Under the pieces are notes generated by a model. It saw only the letters and a program-made list of their open reading frames with translations. It was not told the DNA's origin and searched no databases. DNA of 18,126 nucleotides from CAYHPY01 sp964358485 (GTDB lineage Bacteria; Elusimicrobiota; Elusimicrobia; UBA1565; UBA9628), in NCBI GenBank assembly GCA_964358485.1, contig CAYHPY010000075.1, positions 1-18,126 of the forward strand, in the 5' to 3' direction. This document shows, in pieces, positions 4,990 through 13,035 of the stretch (position 1 is its first letter; each line of letters opens with the position of its first letter). A program made the position numbers and the translations under genes.

Positions 4990-7802
4990 CCATCCGGCGC
5001 GCCCGCGCCCCGGAAGATTTCCTTGAGCTTGCCGTCCCGCCGGGCCAACGCCTTCACATAGGACTCGAGGCGCTCCTTTTCGGAAGGGGTCATCGCCAAA
5101 TCCCCCCGAACGCAAGCGTAGAACGACGGCGTCTCCCCGAAAAAGGGGCCGCGGTAGTTTTGACGGGGCGCCAGAAACAGGCCGAATTCCTTGCCGTCGA
5201 AGCGAATCCGAATGACGTCCCCGTCGAACCGGCTCTCGAAGACCCCCGGGGGACCTCCGGCGCACTCCGCGTCCGCGGCGGCCAGCAGGCGCGCGATTTC
5301 GGGAATGTCGATCCCGGCGGCCGCGGCCCGGCCGGGGCCGCTTTCCAGCCCGGAGACCGGCCGCCCCTTCGGCGGCGGGCCTCCCCGGCGGAGGACGGGC
5401 CGCGTCTCGGGATGAGGGACCGAGGCGCTCAGGGCGGCCAAGCCCCGCCAGAATTCCCCCTGGAAGACCCTCCGGTGCCACCAAAGAAACGCGCGCCCCG
5501 AAAGAGACGCGTAGGGGCGGCCCTGTTTGCGGATGAGAACGGTCTCTTCCCCCAGTTCGATCTCGTCCCCCTCGCGGGCGGCGTCGAGGTCGGCCCCCAT
5601 GCCCGAAAAGCCTCCCGCGTCGTAGGCGAAACGCGGCCCGGGCCCCGTCCGGGGCTTGAGTTCCACCCAGCAATCGTCGGCCCCCCACAGCAACAAATAC
5701 GGGTTGCGCCCTCCGCCCGGCCGGCGGCCCGCGGCCAAGGCCCGCCGGGCCTGCGCCAGCGAATGGGGGCAAGCCAGCGAGCAGGGAACATGGACGACGG
5801 CGTGCAGCCCCGGGTTGAGCTCCGGCGGCACGCGGTCCGCCGCGGAGATCCGGTTGAGCACGTGTCCCCAGAAATCCCGGTGGCGCAGGGCCGGGGATTT
5901 TCGGGAATGAGCCCTGGCGCAGCACCGGGGATAGCCCAAAAGCACCCCGACTCCCTCGGTCGCGGCCCGCCCTTGCGGGCCCGCCGAGGCTGCCTCCCGC
6001 CGGGTCAATTCGACGGCCCGGCGGACCTTTCCGGGGTCGCGGCCGAAGATCAACTCCCAGGTCGAAGACCGCCCGTCCCGTCCCCAGGCCCTCCGGTAAA
6101 AACGGGCGTGGGGAAGATCGCCCCGGGCGCGCCACGCGGCCAGGTCGTCCGAATGGATGGGCTCGATCTTGACCACCGGCTTGCGCTCGAGCAGTTTCAA
6201 GGCCTCCTCATGAGACAGGCCATCCGGCCGAAACCAGCGGACGTTCTCGGTGTTCAGGCGGGGGTGGGCGCCGGCCAGGCGTCGGGCGCGGGCCAGCGCG
6301 TCCCCGGGGTCGGCCGGGCCCCCTTCCCAGGCCGCCCGCTGGGCCGCCAGCACCGCGAGGTGGGCCGCCTCCGCGGGGGACACGCCGATCGAAGTTCCCT
6401 CCTTAAGGAAGGCGGAGACCGACACCGACAGCTCGTCGGTCGGCGGGGGGCCTTCGGAGAAGAACCGGGCCGTGATCCGGTTGACGCTCTCCATCTCGGG
6501 GGCCTGAAAGCGCCACGGGGTTTCATTCTCGTAAAAATTGAGCCGCGCCGTCTCCAGGAGCGGGTCGTCGCAGCGCGCCACGAGCAAGCCCTCCTGGCGG
6601 GCCTTGGCCTCCAGCGCCAAGCCCGGGTACAGCCTCAGGCGCCCGTTCCACAGCTTTCCCAGCATGGGCGCCAAACCCGCCAGCTCCGCTACGGAAACGT
6701 TGAGGTCGAACTCCTCCGGCCGGGTCCAGGGGTTGAAGGTGATCATGCTCAAACCGCCGAATTCCCGGAACCCGAACGTCTCCGGATGGAGGGCCTCCCA
6801 TTCGAAGAGCATCCTGGCGGCCTCGAGATTCTGGACCGGGGAGGCCCCTTTATTGTACCGGCGCAGTTCCCCCGACGCGAAATTCTCGATCCCGACCAGG
6901 GCGAGGGCCAGGCGATGGCCCGTCCCCCGCAGGCGGCCAAGCGCCCTTTCGAAGCGCTCGCGGGTCCGGACAATGACGTCGACCCGGCTGTCGAGCAGGA
7001 AATCGGCGGGGCGTAGCTTCAGGCGGGCGATCAACGCGGCGACCTCGTCGATCCGGCCCATGGCGCGTTCCCCGGTCAGGCGGATCGCCAAACGGCGGCC
7101 GGGCCGGCGGGGGCAGGTCCTTTCGATGGCCGACAACTGCCTCTCCAGGAGAGTTTCCAGGTCCTCGGCGCGCTCGGTCCCGGTGGAGGGCCGCAGGCAG
7201 AAGGAGCACCCCCCCGGCCGCAGGCTCCCGGACAGATCGACGCCCGCAAAAAACGGATTATGGGCCAGGGAGCGGTTGTAGCGGCATTCCGCGTCCACCC
7301 TGACGAAGGGCAGGGGCTCGAGGGTTTCGGCGCCGCGGTTGCCCGGGGTCCAAGAGTAGTCCGGCGTCTCCGCCTCCAAACTCGTTGAAGCCGGAAAACC
7401 GAGGAAGGGACCGACCCCCGCCTCCCCGGCAAGCGGGGAGAACGGGCCGGTCGCCCCGCCGCCGGAGGCCAACCCCGCCTCGGCGAGGTAGCCGCCGCGT
7501 CGGTCCTGCGCGCCCGCCCCGGGGCCGAGCTCCGCCGCCGGCCGGTGGCTGAAGATCAGGTGCGTGGGGTCAAACCGCCGGATCCAGCCGCGCAGAACGG
7601 TTTGGTCCTCCGGGAGCAGGGAGGCCCCGTCGCAGCCCAAACGAAGCGAGTCGTCCGCCGGCACGGCGAAACGCAGCCAGCGAACCCGCGCGCCCCGCCG
7701 GCGCGCAAATCCCTGAACCCGGGGAAAGGCCATGGCCCGGTGGAACCGGTTGACGACGGCGAACTCCACCAGCAATAGCCTCACCGGCGGCCGTGGACGC
7801 AT
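4980..7802 (-). CDS. Divergent radical-SAM-like protein fused to a Cys-rich DUF483-like region
   Basis: This 940-residue multidomain protein opens (1-90) with an alpha/beta stretch like the degenerate B12-binding domains that precede many radical-SAM cores. The likely core spans about 165-450: FFAGVDLSG, then GGCSFC (C199, C202), GIENFASGELRRYNKGAS (304-321), which resembles the GIES....L....KG segment of B12-type radical-SAM enzymes, and GLSMITFNPWTRPEEF (350-365). The canonical first cysteine of CX3CX2C is replaced by Arg195; the nearest upstream cysteine is C173, giving C-X25-C-X2-C. The C-terminal half contains LLGYPRCCARAH (621-632) and HVPCSLACPHS (671-681), reminiscent of DUF483 proteins. 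The last ~110 residues are unassigned. The start is the ATG seven bases after a promoter-like -10 box. It lies near the nitrogenase-like operon on the same strand, so a shared pathway is likely. The radical-SAM fold is well supported; actual SAM chemistry is uncertain. Confidence 0.8.
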   Translation of the reverse strand: MRPRPPVRLLLVEFAVVNRFHRAMAFPRVQGFARRRGARVRWLRFAVPADDSLRLGCDGASLLPEDQTVLRGWIRRFDPTHLIFSHRPAAELGPGAGAQDRRGGYLAEAGLASGGGATGPFSPLAGEAGVGPFLGFPASTSLEAETPDYSWTPGNRGAETLEPLPFVRVDAECRYNRSLAHNPFFAGVDLSGSLRPGGCSFCLRPSTGTERAEDLETLLERQLSAIERTCPRRPGRRLAIRLTGERAMGRIDEVAALIARLKLRPADFLLDSRVDVIVRTRERFERALGRLRGTGHRLALALVGIENFASGELRRYNKGASPVQNLEAARMLFEWEALHPETFGFREFGGLSMITFNPWTRPEEFDLNVSVAELAGLAPMLGKLWNGRLRLYPGLALEAKARQEGLLVARCDDPLLETARLNFYENETPWRFQAPEMESVNRITARFFSEGPPPTDELSVSVSAFLKEGTSIGVSPAEAAHLAVLAAQRAAWEGGPADPGDALARARRLAGAHPRLNTENVRWFRPDGLSHEEALKLLERKPVVKIEPIHSDDLAAWRARGDLPHARFYRRAWGRDGRSSTWELIFGRDPGKVRRAVELTRREAASAGPQGRAATEGVGVLLGYPRCCARAHSRKSPALRHRDFWGHVLNRISAADRVPPELNPGLHAVVHVPCSLACPHSLAQARRALAAGRRPGGGRNPYLLLWGADDCWVELKPRTGPGPRFAYDAGGFSGMGADLDAAREGDEIELGEETVLIRKQGRPYASLSGRAFLWWHRRVFQGEFWRGLAALSASVPHPETRPVLRRGGPPPKGRPVSGLESGPGRAAAAGIDIPEIARLLAAADAECAGGPPGVFESRFDGDVIRIRFDGKEFGLFLAPRQNYRGPFFGETPSFYACVRGDLAMTPSEKERLESYVKALARRDGKLKEIFRGAGAPDGQR

Positions 7803-7809
7803 GGACTCT

Positions 7810-7838
7810 AGTATGGCCTTCGGCCCCGACGATTTCAA
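7810..7838 (-). promoter_or_regulatory. Promoter of the radical-SAM gene, nearly leaderless
   Basis: Reading the minus strand, TTGAAA (7838-7833) and CATACT (7815-7810) are 17 bases apart, a good sigma70-type match (5/6 and 4/6). Only seven bases separate the -10 box from the ATG at 7802, so transcription should begin at or within a base or two of the start codon. No Shine-Dalgarno sequence is present. Confidence 0.6.
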
Positions 7839-7895
7839 GGGACAATTCCACCACGGAAGGCCGCATTGGGGGCGTTTCCCCCCCTGTCTCCCCCC

Positions 7896-7924
7896 TTAAG
7901 AAAGTTCCACCCAGAATGTACAAT
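7896..7924 (+). promoter_or_regulatory. Promoter of the spermidine-synthase-like gene, leaderless
   Basis: TTAAGA (7896-7901) and TACAAT (7919-7924) are separated by 17 bases (4/6 and 5/6 matches to the sigma70 consensus). The ATG follows five bases after the -10 box at 7930, so the predicted transcript would start at about the start codon. This promoter and the oppositely facing one at 7810-7838 share a 127-base intergenic region. The rest of that region is C- and G-rich and shows no other site that I can recognise. Confidence 0.5.
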
Positions 7925-7929
7925 GCATC

Positions 7930-10170
7930 ATGCGCGACTCCCGGGCCGCCGCCGCCCCGTTCTTGATGGCGCTCTCGGGAGCGTCGGCCCTCGCCTACGA
8001 GTTGGTCTGGATGCGCCAACTCTCGCGGGCGTTCGGAGTGACTGTTCATGCGGTCGCGGGGTTGGTCGCGCTCTACATGGCGGGACTGGCTCTCGGTTCG
8101 GCCTGGGGGGCGCGCGCCCGCCGCCCGGCCGACTGGCTGAGAGTCTACGCCTGGCTGGAGCTCGCGGCCGGTCTTTGCGCCTTGGCCGGGAGCTGGTGGC
8201 TTGGGCGGATCGGGATTTTCGCGGCCGGCTATTCCTCCGACGGCCCGCTCCCGGCCTGGCTGCGCCTGGCCTTGGCCGCGCCGGCCCTTCTTCCGCCGAC
8301 CTTTTTGCTCGGGGCGACCTTGCCGGCCCTCGCGCGCGATTCGGAGCGCCCGGCCCTGCTCTATGGAGCCAACACGCTGGGCGCGATGGGGGGTCTGGCC
8401 CTGGCGGGCTTCTTGACGATCGGCGGCATCGGCGAACGCGCGACGATCACCTGGGCGGCGGCGCTCAACGCGTTGGCGGCGGCCGCCGCCTTTTGGCTCT
8501 CACGGGCGCCCCGGCCGAAAGCCGCAGATTTCCCTGGAGCCGCCCCCGCCCCGGGGGCGGTGCTCGCGCTGTTCGCCCTTTCGGGCTTCTGCTCCCTGGG
8601 GTGCGAGGTTCTTTGGTCGCGGCAGTTCGCGCCGCTGCTCGGGAACTCGACCTACGCCTTCGCCTTGATCCTATTGGTTTATCTGGGCGGCATCGGACTA
8701 GGAAGCTGCGTTCGCGCTCCCCGGAACCGCCCGATGGAGTCCTTGGCCGCGCTCCTGGCGGGACTCGGGTGCGCGGTCGCTCTCAGCGCCGCGAGCGCGC
8801 GCTTCATCGGGCTGAGCCTCGATTCCCCGGCGTTCCTTTATTCGCCTCTCCAAGTCTTCGCGGACTTCCCCCTGATCGCCGGCGAGGCCGTCGCGCTGGT
8901 GCTCCCGACCGCTCTCATCCTGGGGATGCTGTTTCCGGTCGGCGTCGAGCTCTGCGGCGGCGGCGCAAGCGCCGCCGGAAAGCTCTACGCCTGGAGCACC
9001 GTCGGCGCGATCGCGGGGTCCCTATTCTGCGGTTTCTGGGGTATCAGCCGGCTCGGCGCCCACGCCGGCCTGCTGGCGCTCTCGGCCCTGGCAAGCGCCG
9101 GAGGGCTTGGGGCCGCCGCTCTCGCCCGCCGAAGGGGAGCCTGGACCGCCCCGGCCGCCCTGGCGGGGTTTTCGCTCCTGCTCGCCGCCTTCGCGGGGAA
9201 GGATCCTTCCCTGGAAATACTGCTCAACCGCTTGACCCGCCGCGGGGGGCCGGAGGCGCGCGTCGGCTTTCACGATGAGTCACCGGCGGCGACCATCACG
9301 GGAACCGACCAGGACGGCCGGCGCACGCTCTTCGTAAACGGGATCGCCACCTCCGGGGCGAGCGGCGAGGGGACCTTGATGTCCGCGCTGGCCCAGGTCT
9401 TCGCCGGCGACCCCCGCGAAGCGCTCGTCATCTGCTTCGGCGGCGGAAACGCCTTCCGCGCGTCCTCCCTGTTGGGGGCCCGCGTGGACGGCGTCGAGTT
9501 GGTCGCGGGCGTCCTGCGCCACGCGTCCTTCTTCCACCCGGACGCGGCCGAGCATCTCTTCAAACCCGGCAACCGCATTTTCATCGAGGACGGACGCAAC
9601 TTTCTCCTGCGCTCGGCCCGGCTCTACGACGCGATCATCATCGATGGAAACCCGCCGCTTTACAGCGCGGGAACGGTCAACCTCTACACGCGGGAGTTTC
9701 TCGCCCTGGCCCGCTCCCGCCTGCGTCCGGACGGGGTGCTCGTGCTCTGGCTGCCCACCCTTTCCTTCGAGAGCGATTATTGGCAGATTCTCTCGGGGCT
9801 CGGTGAGAGCTTCGAGCATATCGCCGTTTGGCGCCAGCCGCTCCTGTCCGGGTTTCTGGCCCTCGGCTCCGGGAGGCCGCTCGAATGGCCGGAAGGCACG
9901 CTCGCGCGCCGCCTTCGGGAGCGCGCCCCCGCCTTCCGCGGTGGGATGCTTAACGAAGGCTACCTGCGCTCCGGCTTCGTCGCCGACGAGCGGGCGCTTC
10001 GCGCCTACGCCTCCCGCTTCGCCCCCTTGTCGGACGATCGGCCCACCGTGGAATTCCCGCTCCCGCGCCTTTGGCGAGGCGAGCCGCTTATGGAGGATAC
10101 CGAGTTCCTCATGAAAGCGTTGGCCCGGCCCGGCCCGCCGCTCAAGCCGAAAGGTTCTTCTCCACCTTGA
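7930..10170 (+). CDS. Polytopic membrane protein with C-terminal spermidine-synthase-like domain
   Basis: This 746-residue protein has a hydrophobic N-terminal part (about 1-425, many membrane segments) and a soluble C-terminal part. The membrane part is internally duplicated: SGASALAYELVWMRQLSRAFG (16-36) is echoed by SGFCSLGCEVLWSRQFAPLLG (218-238), each followed by an AxALxxLVYLGGxGLGS-like helix. The C-terminal domain looks like a Rossmann-fold aminopropyl- or methyltransferase of the spermidine-synthase family: ICFGGGNAFRASS (501-513), a VELV strand end (522-525), IFIEDGRNFL (550-559), YDAIIIDGNPPLYSAGT (566-582) and RPDGVLVLWLP (599-609). In true spermidine synthases an aspartate in a D..DP-type motif is catalytic; here the site reads DGNPP, so true spermidine synthesis is doubtful. 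The family is common in environmental bacteria and mostly uncharacterised. It overlaps the convergent zinc-ribbon gene by 29 bases. Confidence 0.85.
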   Translation: MRDSRAAAAPFLMALSGASALAYELVWMRQLSRAFGVTVHAVAGLVALYMAGLALGSAWGARARRPADWLRVYAWLELAAGLCALAGSWWLGRIGIFAAGYSSDGPLPAWLRLALAAPALLPPTFLLGATLPALARDSERPALLYGANTLGAMGGLALAGFLTIGGIGERATITWAAALNALAAAAAFWLSRAPRPKAADFPGAAPAPGAVLALFALSGFCSLGCEVLWSRQFAPLLGNSTYAFALILLVYLGGIGLGSCVRAPRNRPMESLAALLAGLGCAVALSAASARFIGLSLDSPAFLYSPLQVFADFPLIAGEAVALVLPTALILGMLFPVGVELCGGGASAAGKLYAWSTVGAIAGSLFCGFWGISRLGAHAGLLALSALASAGGLGAAALARRRGAWTAPAALAGFSLLLAAFAGKDPSLEILLNRLTRRGGPEARVGFHDESPAATITGTDQDGRRTLFVNGIATSGASGEGTLMSALAQVFAGDPREALVICFGGGNAFRASSLLGARVDGVELVAGVLRHASFFHPDAAEHLFKPGNRIFIEDGRNFLLRSARLYDAIIIDGNPPLYSAGTVNLYTREFLALARSRLRPDGVLVLWLPTLSFESDYWQILSGLGESFEHIAVWRQPLLSGFLALGSGRPLEWPEGTLARRLRERAPAFRGGMLNEGYLRSGFVADERALRAYASRFAPLSDDRPTVEFPLPRLWRGEPLMEDTEFLMKALARPGPPLKPKGSSPP

Positions 10171-10810
10171 TCCCCAGCAGGGCCCCGGCCAGGTCGGCCA
10201 GGGCCAGGACGGTCCGGGTGTCGGAGTGGCCTTCCAGGACGTCGATTTCCTCGCCGCCGGTCTTGATCCGGACGGCGAAGACCTCCCACTTGCGGTGCTT
10301 GTCCTCCCGCCATTCCCGGGAGACCGTCACCGCGTCCAGGGGGCCGATGCGCCGGTCCTCGTGAAGGATGCGCCAGCCGAAAAAGCTCGACCACCCCTTC
10401 ACGGTCTTGGAGGGGCCTTCCAAGATCACCGCCGACCGCCCCCCGACCCCCGCCGCGCCCAATAAAAAAACCGGCACCCAGAGCAGGCGCAAGGGATGAG
10501 AGAAGGCGGAGAAGATCGCCCCGATAACGAAGGGCAGGATGCAAACCAGGAAAATCCCGCCGATGACGGTGTAGCCCGTCGTCATCCGCTGCTTGACCTC
10601 CAAACGCTCCCGGGTCCCATGAATCTCGAAAAGCCAGATATTTTCCGTGAAGGAAACGGCCAATTCTCCCACGGCCGCGGGGGCGGGGGAGGCCGGCGGC
10701 GCCGAGGAAACGGGCGGGGCCGCCGAGGGGCGTAAAATCGCCTGGCAGAGATTGCAGAGGGCCGCGTCGTCCGCGTTCTGATAGCCGCACTGGGGGCAAT
10801 TGAGGGCCAT
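10142..10810 (-). CDS. Zinc-ribbon membrane protein of unknown function
   Basis: This 222-residue protein begins with a zinc ribbon: C5-X2-C8 (CPQCGY) and C19-X2-C22 (CNLC). A Pro/Ala/Ser-rich linker (about 28-46) follows, then a short beta-rich stretch (50-75), two likely membrane helices (about 81-100 and 107-124), and a C-terminal beta-rich region with alternating charge (130-205) that may be PH-like. The ribbon at the very N-terminus should face the cytoplasm. Similar zinc-ribbon plus membrane proteins are widespread and rarely characterised, so I assign no function. The start is the ATG eight bases after a strong promoter match. It is divergent to the glycosyltransferase gene and convergent (29-base overlap) with the spermidine-synthase-like gene. 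Confidence 0.75.
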   Translation of the reverse strand: MALNCPQCGYQNADDAALCNLCQAILRPSAAPPVSSAPPASPAPAAVGELAVSFTENIWLFEIHGTRERLEVKQRMTTGYTVIGGIFLVCILPFVIGAIFSAFSHPLRLLWVPVFLLGAAGVGGRSAVILEGPSKTVKGWSSFFGWRILHEDRRIGPLDAVTVSREWREDKHRKWEVFAVRIKTGGEEIDVLEGHSDTRTVLALADLAGALLGIKVEKNLSA

Positions 10811-10818
10811 GCCGCAAT

Positions 10819-10847
10819 AGTGTAGGGGACGCCGCGATTTACGTCAA
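10819..10847 (-). promoter_or_regulatory. Promoter of the zinc-ribbon gene, nearly leaderless
   Basis: On the minus strand TTGACG (10847-10842) and TACACT (10824-10819) are separated by exactly 17 bases. The ATG at 10810 lies only eight bases beyond the -10 box and has no Shine-Dalgarno sequence, so the mRNA should start at or next to the start codon. This is the best sigma70-type promoter match in the window. Confidence 0.65.
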
Positions 10848-10865
10848 CCCCCGGGACGCATGCGG

Positions 10866-10871
10866 TATAAT
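10866..10871 (+). promoter_or_regulatory. Perfect -10 box before the glycosyltransferase gene
   Basis: TATAAT lies ten bases before the ATG at 10882, with no Shine-Dalgarno sequence between. The expected transcript leader is only about three to five bases. No convincing -35 box sits 16-18 bases upstream. The 71-base intergenic region is shared with the oppositely facing zinc-ribbon promoter. Confidence 0.5.
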
Positions 10872-10881
10872 CGCCCCACTC

Positions 10882-13035
10882 ATGGCGTCCAAGAACAAGA
10901 AGCCGCTTCTCTCCGAGGTGTCCGCCGCCCTCGACTGGAGGATTCCAGAGTGGTTGGGCCTGGCCCTCTTTCTCCTTTATTGGGCCAACGCCGCCTGGAG
11001 CTTCTACGGCACGGGCGATTGGGCGCGGAACTTTTCCGAAATTCGGCTCTGGCCGGGGCTGGTCCCGCCTTTCTGGCAGGCCACGGGCGCGGCGGCGGCG
11101 CGGGCCTTGGGCCTGCTCGGGGGGCTGGCGCTCCTGGGCGCCCTGGGAGGCACGGCGGGGCGGGCGATGATCAGGCGCTTCGGTCTTTGGGGCGGTCCGG
11201 CGACGGAGCGTTGGCCGCTGGCCCTGGCTCTGGGCTGGGGTCTTTTCGGCCTGGCGCTTCTCGGCCTTGGCCTCTTGGGACTTTGGCGGACCGGGGTCCT
11301 GGCCTTCGCGGCGGCCGCAATCGCCCTCGCTTGCGCGCTGGAGAGCCGACGGCCGGTTCCTTTTTTAGAACCGGCCCCCGCCCCGCCTTGGACCGCTTGG
11401 GAGAAGGTTGCGGCGGGAGGTTTGGCGGCCCTCGCTCTCTTTAATTTTTTCGGCGCCCTCATGCCGGAGATCTTCTACGACGCCTTGGTCTATCATCTGG
11501 CCCTGCCCGCGGTTTACTGGAAGCACGGCGGGATCGTCCCCACCGCCGATAATTTATATTCCGGCCTTCCGCTCCTGGTGCAAATGCTCTACGGGGCGGC
11601 CCTTCCGCTGGGCGGCGACGCGCTGGCGCGCCTGCTCAACTGGAGCTTCGGGGTCCTGACGGCGGGCCTCTGCGTCTCTTTCGGCGCGCGGCACGCGACC
11701 CGCGGGGCGGGCCTTCTGGCGGGGCTCCTATTCTACTCGACGCCGCTGGTGGGCGTCATGTCCTGGAAATGCGGAGTGGAGCCGGGTTGGGCCTTCTTCC
11801 AACTGGCCGCCATCGCGGCCTTGGCCCGAAGGGTCTCGGACCCAGAGGGGCCCGCGACTTGGACCGTCCTGGCCGGGGTCCTGACCGGACTGGCCATGGG
11901 GACCAAGTACCAGGCCTGGCCCGCGGGCCTTATTCTGGCAGCGGGCCTGGCCTGGACTTTTCCTGGAACCTTCCGGGAAAAAATCCGGGAGGCGGCGATT
12001 TTTCTCTTGATCGCGGCCCTGGCGGCGGCCCCTTGGGTTTTCAAGAACGCCATCCTTTACGGCAATCCGCTTTATCCGTTCTTCCACGAGCGCTGGGCGG
12101 GGGACGCCGCGCCGCGCTGGCTGGCCTTCCTCCAGGACGCCGAGGCGCGCGACCCCCTCGGGGTCCTGACCACCTGGGCCGGGTTCTCCGCCTGGGCGGC
12201 CCACCCGTGGACGGTCTCAACCCGCGGGATGGATTTAGGTCCCACGCTCCTGCTGGCCCTGCCGGCACTGGCCCTGGCGCGGATGCGCGCCGCCCCCTTG
12301 GCCCTGGCCTGGGCGGCGGCGGTGGGACTCTGGGGAACTTGGAGCCTGACGAGCTCTTTTTCCCGCTACCTGCTCCCGCACCTGCCGGTCCTGGCGCTGG
12401 TCCTGGCGATTTTCCTGGAGGCCCTGCCCGCGCGCCTGCGGCCCTGGACCCGGGCCCTGATTTTCACCGCGGCCCTGGCCAACGGGATTCACGCCGCCCT
12501 CCTCTTCCGTTCTTTGGGATCCGCGGACGTCGTCCTGGGAAAAACGCCCGCGGCGGAGTATCTCAAAATCGCGCGCCCGTCCTACCACGCCCCGAGCTAC
12601 GCCGCCGTCGAGTTCATCAACGAAAAGCTTCCGGGGTCCAAGGTCCTTTTCCTGGGCGAGGGACGGGCCTTCCATTGCCGAGGGGATTGCGTGGCGCCCA
12701 CCATCTACGACCAGCATCCCCTTCAGCTCTGGCTGCGGGAGGTCAAAAGCGCCGCCGAACTGGGCGCCCGGCTGCGCGCGGAGGGATTTACCCATCTGCT
12801 GGTCAACCGCATGGAGCTGGCCCGCTGGCAAAGCGGCCCCCGCCGATCCTTGGCCCCGGATCCCCGTTCCTTGAAAGTCTGGCAGGAGTACCTGGGCGCC
12901 CGGGGCGAGCCCATTTTCGAGCACAAGCACCCGCCGGGCAGGGTGTGGCCCGACGCCTGGAGCGTGGTGTACGAGCTGCGGCCGTCGAAACTCAGCCGTG
13001 GTGGTGCAGGCTCTCGGACAGATACGGGTCTTTGA
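10882..13035 (+). CDS. ArnT/RgtA-like membrane glycosyltransferase (GT-C fold)
   Basis: This 717-residue protein has many hydrophobic segments (about 25-510) and a soluble C-terminal domain of about 200 residues. The layout is that of GT-C transferases such as ArnT, the RgtABCD group and protein mannosyltransferases, which use polyprenyl-phosphate sugars and act on the outer face of the cytoplasmic membrane. The segment MPEIFYDALVYHLALPAVYW (194-213) has E196 and D200 in a loop after a membrane helix, in the manner of the catalytic acidic residues of this family, followed by YSGLPLLVQMLYGAA. Loops rich in KYQAWPAG and NPLYPFF (around 345-410) are also typical. Donor and acceptor cannot be read from sequence. 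The first ATG follows a TATAAT box by ten bases. The 3' end overlaps the convergent actF gene by 44 bases. Confidence 0.85.
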   Translation: MASKNKKPLLSEVSAALDWRIPEWLGLALFLLYWANAAWSFYGTGDWARNFSEIRLWPGLVPPFWQATGAAAARALGLLGGLALLGALGGTAGRAMIRRFGLWGGPATERWPLALALGWGLFGLALLGLGLLGLWRTGVLAFAAAAIALACALESRRPVPFLEPAPAPPWTAWEKVAAGGLAALALFNFFGALMPEIFYDALVYHLALPAVYWKHGGIVPTADNLYSGLPLLVQMLYGAALPLGGDALARLLNWSFGVLTAGLCVSFGARHATRGAGLLAGLLFYSTPLVGVMSWKCGVEPGWAFFQLAAIAALARRVSDPEGPATWTVLAGVLTGLAMGTKYQAWPAGLILAAGLAWTFPGTFREKIREAAIFLLIAALAAAPWVFKNAILYGNPLYPFFHERWAGDAAPRWLAFLQDAEARDPLGVLTTWAGFSAWAAHPWTVSTRGMDLGPTLLLALPALALARMRAAPLALAWAAAVGLWGTWSLTSSFSRYLLPHLPVLALVLAIFLEALPARLRPWTRALIFTAALANGIHAALLFRSLGSADVVLGKTPAAEYLKIARPSYHAPSYAAVEFINEKLPGSKVLFLGEGRAFHCRGDCVAPTIYDQHPLQLWLREVKSAAELGARLRAEGFTHLLVNRMELARWQSGPRRSLAPDPRSLKVWQEYLGARGEPIFEHKHPPGRVWPDAWSVVYELRPSKLSRGGAGSRTDTGL

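Noticed and set aside
3850..6135. 761-codon open frame on the minus strand spanning the SGNH gene
   Set aside because: It crosses two genes with good motifs in other frames and has no domain of its own.
5160..7016. 618-codon open frame on the plus strand across the radical-SAM gene
   Set aside because: It is a low-complexity Arg/Gly/Pro/Gln composition with no recognisable domain. The opposite strand carries the motif-bearing protein.
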